From: Pirellula sp.
GTDB lineage: Bacteria > Planctomycetota > Planctomycetia > Pirellulales > Pirellulaceae
Direction of reading: 5' to 3'
NCBI GenBank assembly: GCA_021299695.1
Contig: JAJTEK010000017.1
Span: 1-47,506 of the forward strand
DNA length: 47,506 nucleotides
Part shown: positions 8,341 to 17,447 of the stretch, piece after piece
How the letters are laid out: each line of letters starts with the position of its first letter
How positions within the stretch are numbered: position 1 is the stretch's first letter
Program-made: the position numbers and the translations under genes
Notes under the pieces: generated by a model
Seen by the model: only the letters and a program-made list of their open reading frames with translations
What the model was told of the DNA's origin: nothing
Database searches by the model: none

Positions 8341-10842
8341 CTACTTGTGGGTAAATAGCTTGCTCGCAACCACGCGATGGACTAGCGTGCGGCCCCCGCC
8401 TCCGCTTGCTTGAACATCCGCAACTATGCGATCGACTTGAGCTCGATCTGCAAAGCTGATGGCCGCCCCAGTAGCGTATGTAGCAAACTGCTCGACCAGC
8501 GACCTTGAAATCTGGGCTTGATCGCGCAACAGGATGTTTCGATAGGTATCGATGTTCGAAAAAGCAATCCCATCGGAGGTCTGGCCAGTTGAATCGACCG
8601 GCTTGCCAAGTTTGTATTCCCAAATATCTCTGCCATGCAGTTTAGAGGTCGGGGGTGTGCCTTCGCCAACCGATCGATATCTTTCTCGAAACCCGCCGAT
8701 CACATCGAAACTTTCCAACGCAAATCCAGGAGGGTCGATTTCTCGATGGCAACTGTTGCAAGTTTCCGAATCGCGATGCTTGGACAATTGCTCGCGAATT
8801 GTGGTCGCTCCACGCGTATCTGGTTCGATCGAATTGACCGGTGGTGGGGGAGAGGGCGGACGACCTATCAATCGCCTTAGTATCCATGCGCCGCGAAGCA
8901 CCGGAGAGGTTACCGTACCATTGGCAGTAACCTTGAGAACCGATGCATGCGTCATGATCCCCCCTCGTGGTGAGCCTTGTGGGAGCTGCACCCGGCGTAT
9001 CTCTTCGCCGTAAAGATTCGAATCGCTGTGATGGAATTCATCGAGCAGCCCATAGTGATCGGCCAGTCGCCGATCGATCATCACAAAGTCCGAATCGATG
9101 ATTGCACCGATAGGGAGATTCTTTTGCAACAGCTCCCTTAAGAATGATTGCGTCTCTGCAACCATTGAATCCCTGAGCAGATCGTCGTACTCGGGATACA
9201 GTTTCGCATCAGGTGTGGTTGCATCGATTTGGAAGAGATCAAGCCACTGACCAGCGAAGGATACAACGAATTCTTGACTGCGAGGGGAATCCAAAAGTCG
9301 ATCAACCTGAGCCCGCAAAACATCGGCTTCCGAGAGCTTACCGCTCTTGGCCAGATCCAGGAGCTCTTCGTCTGGGGGACTGCTCCAAAAGCAGTAGGAG
9401 AGCCGAGAAGCAAGCGCATAGTCGTCAAGCTTGCCCGGGGTCTCATCGAGCATCAGGAATTTGGGAGAAATCAGGATGCTGCGTAAAGCCACTCGCATCG
9501 CTTGCTCATACGTACGCCCCGAATCCAATTCGGAGTGTGCCAAGGCGATGAAGCGATCGGCTTCTCCATCCTGGATCGGTCTGCGAAACGCCCGCTGAGC
9601 GAATCGATGGAGCGCATCTTGGGATTCGGTCTTTGGATCCTCCGGTTTTAATTCGTAAGCGATGTGACCGTTTTGGGTCCATCTACCTCGCTGCTTGAGT
9701 TTGCTTACCGAGGAATCACCGAACACGCGGGATACGCTTTCGGGTGGCCACGTTTCAATCAGGGGACCTTCGATCTCGACCCATTCAAGTGCCATTCCAG
9801 GAACTTTCCAATCCTTGACCGTCTCGACGTTCCACACACTCTTGCCTTGCGCGTCGATACCGATCCCGTACCCGGCGAATCGAAGATGATCCTTGGGGGT
9901 TAGCCGCGTGGTGAATTCTACGATACGGGGCACTCCTTCCCGAAGCTCGAAATAACGCAGCATGCGACTGGTCTTCCAATCGCTAGAGTAGACTTTCAAC
10001 GCAACGGTTTCTTGGCGAGAATCCACTGCGTAGGCCGACGCTCGAATTCGATAAAGTCCATTTGCTGGGGGGCTAAACTGCCTCAGGTCGTCCGGCGAAT
10101 ATCCATGGCTGATAAAGACGATCGCGTCCTCGGTTTGGCGGAACAATTGCCGATGCCTTTCTCCCGAAACAGGATCAACAACTCCCTCGGCCTTATCGAG
10201 ATTCTCTCGTACTCCCTTTTCATCGTGGTAACGCAACCGCTTCTGGAACACCTCGGGAGCGTCGGTCAACCGAACGCAATCGTCGAGCGCAATCTCGATG
10301 ACCTCAAGGTACTTCTCCAATTGCAAACCCGAAATACGAAGTCCTTCCGACACGGTATCGTAGCCACTTGCCCTGCCATCCTCGGGCAATAGATGTTGGA
10401 GCGGAGTGTCGATCCCGAGCAGATCATGAAGGCTATTTTCGAACTCGCGGCGATTCAACCGCCGGAACGACGTCCTGCCATCGCGATCCTGTCGCTCCGA
10501 GATTTCCGCATGCAGCGAGTTTTTCAGCGTTTCTGCGATAGGTCCAAGTTCCGTATCCTTGAGCGCAGACTCCGGCGGCATCTCTCCTCGAACCACCCTA
10601 TCGTGGATTCGAACCCAACGCTGTCGATTCTCTTGCGATTCAATGGCCCAATCCAATGCATCGATATCCAATCCGCCTGCCATGTCCGTCGCATTGTGGC
10701 ATTGCTTACAATTTTCCGCCAAGAACGGGCCTACCCCGGTTGGTGGAGCCGCAACAAGGGTGATGGAAAGAACCCAACGAACCACCACGAACAACAGCAC
10801 GATCCTAACGAGGATCATTGATGGATGTGGTACATGGGCCAT
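8341..10842 (-). CDS. DUF1587/DUF1595/DUF1592/DUF1588/DUF1585 cytochrome c-type protein
   Basis: An 833-residue exported protein with a hydrophobic N-terminal segment (about 9-31) and a cytochrome-type domain with CKQCH at 45-49 and EMPPES about 45 residues later. The remaining blocks follow the usual family order. DUF1587 has RRLNRREFENSLHDLLG; DUF1595 has RFAQRAFRRPIQDGEADRF; DUF1592 has ALASRLSYCFWSSPPDEEL and SFAGQWLDL; DUF1588 has MTHASVLKVTANGTVTSPV and the further heme-type motif CNSCH; DUF1585 has LVEQFATYATGAAISFADR. A carbohydrate-binding-like segment lies between DUF1587 and DUF1595. It is the upstream partner of the DUF1552 gene. The ATG at residue 9 is an alternative start that would trim the signal region. 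The family is characteristic of planctomycetes and Verrucomicrobia, and its redox partner or substrate is not known. Confidence 0.9.
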   Translation of the reverse strand: MAHVPHPSMILVRIVLLFVVVRWVLSITLVAAPPTGVGPFLAENCKQCHNATDMAGGLDIDALDWAIESQENRQRWVRIHDRVVRGEMPPESALKDTELGPIAETLKNSLHAEISERQDRDGRTSFRRLNRREFENSLHDLLGIDTPLQHLLPEDGRASGYDTVSEGLRISGLQLEKYLEVIEIALDDCVRLTDAPEVFQKRLRYHDEKGVRENLDKAEGVVDPVSGERHRQLFRQTEDAIVFISHGYSPDDLRQFSPPANGLYRIRASAYAVDSRQETVALKVYSSDWKTSRMLRYFELREGVPRIVEFTTRLTPKDHLRFAGYGIGIDAQGKSVWNVETVKDWKVPGMALEWVEIEGPLIETWPPESVSRVFGDSSVSKLKQRGRWTQNGHIAYELKPEDPKTESQDALHRFAQRAFRRPIQDGEADRFIALAHSELDSGRTYEQAMRVALRSILISPKFLMLDETPGKLDDYALASRLSYCFWSSPPDEELLDLAKSGKLSEADVLRAQVDRLLDSPRSQEFVVSFAGQWLDLFQIDATTPDAKLYPEYDDLLRDSMVAETQSFLRELLQKNLPIGAIIDSDFVMIDRRLADHYGLLDEFHHSDSNLYGEEIRRVQLPQGSPRGGIMTHASVLKVTANGTVTSPVLRGAWILRRLIGRPPSPPPPVNSIEPDTRGATTIREQLSKHRDSETCNSCHREIDPPGFALESFDVIGGFRERYRSVGEGTPPTSKLHGRDIWEYKLGKPVDSTGQTSDGIAFSNIDTYRNILLRDQAQISRSLVEQFATYATGAAISFADRAQVDRIVADVQASGGGGRTLVHRVVASKLFTHK

Positions 10843-10866
10843 CAGCGGCTTCTCCAGGATTCTGCA

Positions 10867-10894
10867 GGGTTACCGACGACGGGTTACCGACGTT
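10867..10894. repeat. 14-bp tandem duplication upstream of the DUF1592-type gene
   Basis: GGGTTACCGACGAC is followed immediately by GGGTTACCGACGTT (12 of 14 identical). It lies 25 bases upstream of the DUF1592-type start codon, inside the 129-base gap after the BNR-propeller gene. It could be a pair of binding sites or a simple microduplication; no function can be assigned from the sequence. Confidence 0.5.
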
Positions 10895-10971
10895 GGGATA
10901 ATTGCGACTCACCCCTGGACAGTAATCATCGCGTTTTCTGGCAACCAACGCAATGGAGCAATTTCATTTGA

Positions 10972-13900
10972 TCATCGCCAATTGGGAATCGCCCGTCCTG
11001 GAGTCCAAGGTGCACCGAGTGCGTCGAACCGACCTAGCATCGCTGGGATGTCCGTTCCGAGGAGCTTATTGAGCTCCACAAGTGCAGCATCGAACTCCTG
11101 ACCAGCGATCTCATACTGCTTGCGATGCGTGCCAGTCGGACCGGTAGTGCTCCCCATGGCCCCCATCATGGCATTCGAAAGCCTTCCTTGAAGGCCAGGC
11201 ATGGCACCCTCATTCCGCTTAGTCCGAGTTGGATCACCCGCAAAGATCTGCTGCAGATCGATCAATCGCAGTTGTAAAGCGCGGATCTCCTTCCACATGC
11301 TCGGATCAGCCTCCACAGACGATTTGGTCAATCCTTCGATCGCTTCGAGCCGCTCGAAGGCCTCGCCGGTAAGTTCTGTCGCAGCGGTAACTGCATTGGC
11401 AAGCTTGTAGACCTGTTTGGCAAAGTCCCGTATCGCCACCCGGTTGATCGGTGTCGTATCTCCGAACGTCAACGGCTCAATCTCAAACTCGCTCTTGGCG
11501 ATCAATTCCGTGACTTCACCGTCGACCATCTGAGAAACCTCGACAGTGTACTTGCCCGGTACCGCAACAGGCCCTCCCCCTGAAGCACGCCTTCGCCTAG
11601 AACCTCCACTCGGTCCAGCATGGCGATAATCCCAATTTGCTCTGATGATCCCACGGTCGGTCGACGTTGGAATTTTGCGTACGATCACACCAGAAGCATC
11701 GCGAATGGTCAGCCAACGCGATGGTGCAATCTCACGATCCTCGCCCTTGAGTTCTTCCCAGGTTGGATAAGGGGTGTCATTACCCGCCTTGACTCCCTCA
11801 CGATCCTTCTTCTCGCGAATGGACTTTTTCGTTTTGAGCTCATCCTTCAAGTGAAACGTAAACGTGACCCCATACTCAGGATTAGGTGCGGTGTAAAAAT
11901 TCGCTCCTTGAAACCCACGTCCCGAGACACCCATCGGATTGACCGTCTGAAACATCAATCCCTTCTTGATCGGAAACATGGTGTTGCTTTCGAGCAACTC
12001 CGGCTTGATCCCTCGAAGTGGAGAGTAGTCATCGAGGATATAGAAACCCCGGCCAAACGTCGCAAGTACCAAATCATTCTCTCGACGCTGGATCTCTAGA
12101 TCACGGACCATAATGGTGGGCAAACCCGACTGGAGCGCAATCCACTTCGTGCCTCCATCAACGGTGAAAAAACAACCGAACTCCGTCCCACAGAAAAGAA
12201 GGTTGGGGTTCACATGGTCTTGCTTGAGAGTGTAGACGCTCCCTCTCTGCGGGAGATCTCCGGTGATCTCTTGCCAAGTCTTTCCTCGATCGGCGGACTT
12301 AAGTATGTAGGGCTTGAAATCGCCGCGTTTGTGATTGTTGACGACGACGTAAACGGTGTTCGAGTCGAACAAATCGGCTTCGATGTCATGGATATAACCG
12401 AACTCAGGGATGTCCAATGTCCCAAACCGCTCAACCTTGCGCCATGTCGCTCCGCCATCTTCGGTGATTTGCACCAAGCCTTCGTCGGTACCTACATAAA
12501 TCAATCCCTGCACGAGGGTCGATTCGTCAAGTGCGACAATGTTGCCATAGAGAGATGTTGAAGCATTCTTTGCGACCGAATCGACTCCCCATACTCTGCC
12601 CATGACCTTCAATTGATTGCGGTCGATCTGTCGTGTCAGATCGGGGCTGATCGGTGCCCAGTTATCGCCGCGATCGTCGCTGCGAAACAGGACCTGCGAG
12701 GCATAGTACAATCGGTTAGGACTGTGAGGAGAGATCAGCAACGGAGAGTCCCAGTTCCATCGCAGGGCAGGGCCCTCTTTGGACTCTTGCGGCTTGATGT
12801 CTACCGCTTCTCCTGTCTTGCGATTGTAGCGTACCAGGCCACCATACTGCCATTGCGAATAAATGGTGTCCGGATCATTCGGGTCGACCGCCGGTTCGAA
12901 TCCATCGCCAAAGACCGTGACAAACCAGTCGCTGTTGCGAATGCCATGCTCATTGTTCGTACGTGAAGGGCCTCCTTGCGTGGCGTTGTCCTGGGTTCCA
13001 CCATACACGTTATAAAATGGCTTGTCGTTGGATACCGCAACTTTGTAAAACTGAGTGATCGGCAAATTGGCCTTGTAATCATAAGTTTTGCCTCGATCCC
13101 AGGTCTCGTACAAACCACCATCGCAGCCTACGATCAAGTGGTTCTCATCGGCAGGATCGATGACGATGGCATGGTTGTCGACATGCTTGTCGTCTTCCCC
13201 CAAGGCATTGAACGTCTTGCCGCCATCCTCGCTGACCATCATCATCGTATCGAGCGAATAGATGCGACTGGCGTTATGTGGACAGCAGACAATCTCATGG
13301 TAGTACTGCGGGCTACTGGCGACATAGCCACTCATTTTCTCCCATGTCTCACCCCGATTGAGACTGCGAAAGAAACCACCCTTATCCCCCGTCGATTCGA
13401 CGATCGCATATAGGATCTCGGGATTCACCGGGGAGATATCCAACCCGATTTTCCCTTTATCTCCATCGGGCAATCCACGATTGATCTTACGCCAACTTGC
13501 TCCTCCATCCGTGGATTTGTAGAGGGCCGATTCAGGGCCACCATCGATCAGGACCCATTCGTGACGTCGACGCTGATAGGAACTCGCATAGAGGATTTTA
13601 GGATTGCTAGGGTCGATATGGACTTCGTTGATACCCGTCATCGGGCTGATGTTCAAGATGTTCGTCCAAGTCTTACCGCCGTCGGTCGTTTTGAACAAAC
13701 CGCGATCACCACCATCCTTCCACAACGGACCTTGCGCTGCGACAAACACAGTATTCGGATCTTCAGGATGCACGGCGATCATTCCGATGTGCTCACTGTT
13801 GTCCAAGCCGACGCGTTTAAACGATTGTCCGCCATCAGTTGACTTGTAGAGACCATCGCCATACCCGACGCTTCGCTGAGAGTTGTTCTCGCCCGTTCCG

Positions 13901-14247
13901 ACCCAGATCGTATGGCGATCATGAGGACAGATCGTCACGCAACCGATCGAATAAGACCCCTGGCCATCAAAAATCGGCTTGAAAGTAACCCCCGCATTCT
14001 CGGTCTTCCACACCCCTCCCGAGGAAGCCACTACGTACCAAATCGAGCGATTGACCGGATCGACTGCGATGTCGCCAATACGGCCCGACATGAAGGCAGG
14101 TCCAATCTCGCGAAATTTCATCGCGGAGACTAAATCCGAGTTAATTCCAGGAGCTTTATCTTTGGGCTCGTCGGAGTCTTGGGAGTAGGTCGCCGAACTT
14201 CCCAGAAAAAGTGCGATACCGACGGATAAGGTCCAGTGTTTGAGCAT
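10972..14247 (-). CDS. secreted BNR/sortilin-type beta-propeller protein (VPS10-like)
   Basis: A 1091-residue protein with a signal peptide (residues 1-22, ending SATYSQ). I count eleven BNR/Asp-box repeats of the type S-x-D-x-G-x-T-[WF], for example KSTDGGQSF, KTTDGGKTW, KSTDGGASW, VSEDGGKTF, ITEDGGATW and KSADRGKTW. They are spread over about residues 60-760, as in VPS10/sortilin-like ten-bladed or tandem propellers. The C-terminal part (about 800-1091) has a beta-rich FlgD/Ig-like segment (PGKYTVEVSQ) and a helical tail. It lacks the RIP motif and arginine triad of sialidases, so a binding or lyase-type role is more likely than glycosidase activity. The same strand continues into the DUF1592 and DUF1552 genes with a 129-base gap, so co-transcription is possible but not certain. 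Confidence 0.88.
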   Translation of the reverse strand: MLKHWTLSVGIALFLGSSATYSQDSDEPKDKAPGINSDLVSAMKFREIGPAFMSGRIGDIAVDPVNRSIWYVVASSGGVWKTENAGVTFKPIFDGQGSYSIGCVTICPHDRHTIWVGTGENNSQRSVGYGDGLYKSTDGGQSFKRVGLDNSEHIGMIAVHPEDPNTVFVAAQGPLWKDGGDRGLFKTTDGGKTWTNILNISPMTGINEVHIDPSNPKILYASSYQRRRHEWVLIDGGPESALYKSTDGGASWRKINRGLPDGDKGKIGLDISPVNPEILYAIVESTGDKGGFFRSLNRGETWEKMSGYVASSPQYYHEIVCCPHNASRIYSLDTMMMVSEDGGKTFNALGEDDKHVDNHAIVIDPADENHLIVGCDGGLYETWDRGKTYDYKANLPITQFYKVAVSNDKPFYNVYGGTQDNATQGGPSRTNNEHGIRNSDWFVTVFGDGFEPAVDPNDPDTIYSQWQYGGLVRYNRKTGEAVDIKPQESKEGPALRWNWDSPLLISPHSPNRLYYASQVLFRSDDRGDNWAPISPDLTRQIDRNQLKVMGRVWGVDSVAKNASTSLYGNIVALDESTLVQGLIYVGTDEGLVQITEDGGATWRKVERFGTLDIPEFGYIHDIEADLFDSNTVYVVVNNHKRGDFKPYILKSADRGKTWQEITGDLPQRGSVYTLKQDHVNPNLLFCGTEFGCFFTVDGGTKWIALQSGLPTIMVRDLEIQRRENDLVLATFGRGFYILDDYSPLRGIKPELLESNTMFPIKKGLMFQTVNPMGVSGRGFQGANFYTAPNPEYGVTFTFHLKDELKTKKSIREKKDREGVKAGNDTPYPTWEELKGEDREIAPSRWLTIRDASGVIVRKIPTSTDRGIIRANWDYRHAGPSGGSRRRRASGGGPVAVPGKYTVEVSQMVDGEVTELIAKSEFEIEPLTFGDTTPINRVAIRDFAKQVYKLANAVTAATELTGEAFERLEAIEGLTKSSVEADPSMWKEIRALQLRLIDLQQIFAGDPTRTKRNEGAMPGLQGRLSNAMMGAMGSTTGPTGTHRKQYEIAGQEFDAALVELNKLLGTDIPAMLGRFDALGAPWTPGRAIPNWR

Positions 14248-14484
14248 GACGTTTTACGAGGTGATTTCAAGGTGCAGTGAAAAGAAAGCAAAATTCGTAC
14301 TCTCGGAAACCACTCTAATTGCCAAAGGCTGCGTTTGCCAACATCACTGGCCAATCCGGTATGGAAAGTCCGCGAGTTTCTGGCTATATCCGCCACAGCT
14401 GCCCCCCTGGGGAACGGTTCAGCTGGATCGCACTTCGGGTCGCTGAAGTAAGGAATCCAGGTGTTTCGGACCGTCAAGCCCCCC

Positions 14485-14490
14485 TATAAT
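14485..14490 (+). promoter_or_regulatory. possible -10 element (TATAAT) of the sulfatase operon
   Basis: A perfect TATAAT lies 70 bases before the sulfatase ATG. The hexamer 17 bases upstream (TGTTTC) is a poor -35, so this is a weak call. A duplicated 14-bp sequence starts 6 bases downstream, where a repressor site could act. Confidence 0.3.
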
Positions 14491-14496
14491 ATGACT

Positions 14497-14524
14497 GGCT
14501 CTGGCAATTCGGCTCTGGCAATTC
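14497..14524. repeat. perfect 14-bp tandem duplication in the sulfatase leader
   Basis: GGCTCTGGCAATTC occurs twice in direct succession, identical in all 14 positions, just downstream of the possible -10 box and 36 bases before the sulfatase start codon. The position would suit an operator, but a chance microduplication is equally possible. Confidence 0.6.
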
Positions 14525-14560
14525 GTCAATCGATGCCTACAAGCAAGGATCCTTCGAATC

Positions 14561-16054
14561 ATGATTTCCATCGCGATCGCAATCGTATTGGTTTTTTCGA
14601 CCGCTGCGTCGATGGCAGCCGACGACCGCCCAAACGTCCTGTTCATCATGGTCGACGACTTGAGGACTTCGCTTGGCTGCTACGGGGATCGGCTGGCCAA
14701 ATCCCCCAACATCGATCGTTTCGCGCAATCCGCCAGGGTCTTCACAAGAGCCTATTGCCATCAATCGGTATGCGGCCCCTCGCGGGCTTCGATATTGACT
14801 GGGCTTTTGCCCGACCACACAGGGGTCTGGCACAACCGCAATCGGTTTCGCAGTACAAACCCAGACTTGGTAACGCTTCCACAACTCTTCAAGAACAACG
14901 GTTATTGCACTCGGGGACTTGGGAAGATCTTTAGCGGTGATGAGCTTGAGGAAGATCCCGAGTCCTGGACCGTTCCGACGGTGCTCAAGGCACAAGGGTG
15001 GAAGAACTACACCAAGAAACGGAGCGGGGAGGGAAAAGGCCCACCGTTTGAGTTTGCAGATGTTCCCGACCATGGGTACCCCGATGGTAAACTCGCGGAT
15101 CTAGCAATCGAGACGCTTGGAGAACTGAAGCGACAATCCGAGCCATTCTTTTTGGCGGTCGGCTTCTTCAAACCCCATTTGCCATTCAATGCTCCCAAGA
15201 AGTACTGGGACCTCTACGATCCATCCGCATTCGATCTCGATGTACCGAGAAGCCGAACAACAGGAGCGCCGCAAGTCGCTTATCCGGACCATCTTGAACT
15301 GGCTGGATATCAAGGAATCCCACCCGACGAACGCGTTACGGCCGACCAAGCTCGCGAGCTTCGCCATGCGTATTACGCATGCGTCAGCTATACCGATGCG
15401 CAAATTGGCAAGCTCCTGGATTCCCTCAAACCCCTGGGACTCGAAGAGAACACCCTCATCGTACTGCTGGGCGACCATGGTTACTCGTTAGGAGAGGCCG
15501 ATCATTGGTGCAAGGATACGAACTTCGAGCTCGATACGCACGTGCCGCTGATCATCCGCACCGCTAGCATGAACCTACCTGGAACCGCGACCGAGGCCCT
15601 TGTAGAGTATGTTGACATCTATCCAACGCTCGCCGAGCTGGCCAAGCTCACTCCACCTGCCGGGCTCGACGGCCGGAGTCTGCTAACGATCCTCAAAGAC
15701 CCGAGCACCCAAGGACACGATCTGGTTTTGAGCCAATTCTCAAGACCTTTCAAAGCGGGAACTCCGGAGATCATGGGCTATTCGATTCGGACACAATCGC
15801 AGCGTTACACCCGTTGGATTAACTGGGAATCCAAAAAAATTCTTCACGAGGAACTTTACAACTACGGGCTTGAATCGAACGATCCAAAAACATCGTCCTA
15901 TGAGATCGAATCTGAAAATCTCGTCGGTCATTCGGCGCATGCTGCAACTCACAAACAACTCAGTCAACAGATGGATGGAGTCCTCCGCGATCGTCTCAGG
16001 CCTGTAAACTTGGAACAGACTGGCAAGTCCACAAAGAGGAAAAATAAGCGATGA
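14561..16054 (+). CDS. exported sulfatase, iduronate-2-sulfatase-like
   Basis: A 497-residue protein with a signal peptide (cleavage near ASMAA, residue 20). The metal-binding start of the fold, NVLFIMVDDLRTSLGCYGD, is followed by the formylglycine motif C71-G-P-S-R75 in VCGPSRASILTG, the canonical CxPxR form that needs formylglycine-generating enzyme. HLPFNAPKKYWDLY and LIVLLGDHGYSLGEADHW (second metal-site region) resemble the iduronate-2-sulfatase branch of family S1. It would remove sulfate esters from glycans outside the cytoplasm. The last codons overlap the sialidase start (ATGA), so the two are translationally coupled. The C-terminus is very basic (KSTKRKNKR). Start choice: first ATG of the frame, with AAGGA 11 bases upstream. 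Confidence 0.92.
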   Translation: MISIAIAIVLVFSTAASMAADDRPNVLFIMVDDLRTSLGCYGDRLAKSPNIDRFAQSARVFTRAYCHQSVCGPSRASILTGLLPDHTGVWHNRNRFRSTNPDLVTLPQLFKNNGYCTRGLGKIFSGDELEEDPESWTVPTVLKAQGWKNYTKKRSGEGKGPPFEFADVPDHGYPDGKLADLAIETLGELKRQSEPFFLAVGFFKPHLPFNAPKKYWDLYDPSAFDLDVPRSRTTGAPQVAYPDHLELAGYQGIPPDERVTADQARELRHAYYACVSYTDAQIGKLLDSLKPLGLEENTLIVLLGDHGYSLGEADHWCKDTNFELDTHVPLIIRTASMNLPGTATEALVEYVDIYPTLAELAKLTPPAGLDGRSLLTILKDPSTQGHDLVLSQFSRPFKAGTPEIMGYSIRTQSQRYTRWINWESKKILHEELYNYGLESNDPKTSSYEIESENLVGHSAHAATHKQLSQQMDGVLRDRLRPVNLEQTGKSTKRKNKR

Positions 16055-17337
16055 GCGACATGGGAAAAAAATCCGCTTCGAGCGATGGACGATTCGGGGG
16101 GCGATTTGGGGGCATTTTCTGGATCCTGCGATTTTCGCTTGGCGTCTCTCTCTTCGTGATTTTGGTACCCTCGAGTTTGGCGACCGAGCCATTCCTTGAG
16201 AAAACCATTCTCTTCAGTGAGCGTACCGATGGTTTTACCCTTTATCGTATTCCAGGCATGGTCGTAACCTCCAAGGGTACGGTGCTGGTCTATTGCGAAG
16301 CCAGAAAATTCAGCGACGCCGACCGTGGTGAGATCGAAATTCACTTGCGACGCAGCAGCGATCAGGGGCGAACCTTTACACCGGCAAAGCAGATTGCACA
16401 CCTTGGGGAACGACTCCCGCGAAACCCTCACTTACCCGAAAAGAAAAAAACCAAGGACATGGGGGGACCCAATGAGCAGACAGTCAACAATCCCGTCGCG
16501 ATCGCGTCGCGAAACGGTACCGTTCATCTGATCTACTGCGTCGAATACATGCGATGCTTTCATCTTCAGAGCGACGATGACGGAGCTACCTGGAGCGATC
16601 CGATTGAGATCACCTATACGCTCGAGGGCTTTCGCAAAGAGATCGACTGGCAAGCCATAGCGTCGGGTCCCGGGCATGCGATCGAGATGAAAAATGGTCG
16701 CCTGTGCGTTCCCTTTTGGATGACTACCTATGAGAAAAATGCGAAACTACGCAAAGCCGTTGGGACTATCTTCAGCGATGATCAAGGCAAATCCTGGCAG
16801 CGAGGAGAGATTGCTATACCCGACGCAGGCGAGCCCAATATCGCAAGCCTAGCCGACGGAGGGGTGATCGTCACTGCACGCAACAACGACCAACGCAGTC
16901 GCCGCCTAGTGGCTCGCAGCCAGGATGGCGCAACGCGATGGACGAAGCCCGAGTTTGCTGAGGACTTATTGGAACCCGGATGCATGGCGGGTATCGTCTC
17001 GCACTCAGAAAACGCCTCGCCCAACGATTCGCTTCTGCTTTTTTCCAATCCTCGTACCATCGAGCGAGAGCACTCGGCACGACGCAACGTGACGATCAGT
17101 CTCAGCCGCGACAACGGAAAAACCTGGCCGACAATCAAGACGCTTCAACCCGGTCCTAGCGCCTACAGCGATCTCGCCGTTCTGCCCGATGGTTCTGTCC
17201 TTTGCTTCTACGAAAACGGTACGGATAAACCTACGATCCAACGCAAACGCGATTGGGCCTATGCGAATTTGACCCTCGCTCGGTTCAATCTCGCTTGGCT
17301 CGAAGCCCAAGACAAATCAGAACCAAAATCCAAATAG
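16051..17337 (+). CDS. exo-alpha-sialidase / BNR-repeat glycosidase
   Basis: A 428-residue protein. A hydrophobic segment at about 22-45 is probably a signal peptide, here with an unusually long basic N-terminus. The sialidase FRIP-type motif is seen as YRIPG at 65-69, giving the first arginine of the substrate-binding triad. Asp boxes follow: SSDQGRTF (102-109), SDDDGATW, SDDQGKSW and SRDNGKTW. NPHLPEKKK to GPNEQTVNNPVAI and the C-terminal LAVLPDGSVLCFYENG fit six-bladed sialidases (GH33-like). It would release terminal sialic acid or a related sugar from glycans. Its ATG overlaps the TGA of the upstream sulfatase by four bases, suggesting desulfation and desialylation of one substrate. Related planctomycete proteins of this family may act on other sugars, so substrate identity is open. 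Confidence 0.88.
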   Translation: MSDMGKKSASSDGRFGGRFGGIFWILRFSLGVSLFVILVPSSLATEPFLEKTILFSERTDGFTLYRIPGMVVTSKGTVLVYCEARKFSDADRGEIEIHLRRSSDQGRTFTPAKQIAHLGERLPRNPHLPEKKKTKDMGGPNEQTVNNPVAIASRNGTVHLIYCVEYMRCFHLQSDDDGATWSDPIEITYTLEGFRKEIDWQAIASGPGHAIEMKNGRLCVPFWMTTYEKNAKLRKAVGTIFSDDQGKSWQRGEIAIPDAGEPNIASLADGGVIVTARNNDQRSRRLVARSQDGATRWTKPEFAEDLLEPGCMAGIVSHSENASPNDSLLLFSNPRTIEREHSARRNVTISLSRDNGKTWPTIKTLQPGPSAYSDLAVLPDGSVLCFYENGTDKPTIQRKRDWAYANLTLARFNLAWLEAQDKSEPKSK

Positions 17338-17447
17338 CCGATTGGAACGTTCCTCCAAATCGCTTGATTTCGGACTGATCGTTATCAATCATTAACAATC
17401 GTTCGAACCTGAAATTCAGACGGATTCTACCGATGGACAGGGACTCA

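Larger units (their letters stand above)
14248..14560. other. divergent intergenic region between BNR-propeller and sulfatase genes
   Basis: 313 bases without a credible gene. It should hold promoters for both directions. The only recognisable elements are a TATAAT hexamer and a 14-bp tandem repeat near the sulfatase side, listed separately. No clear promoter was recognised for the leftward gene. Confidence 0.5.
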
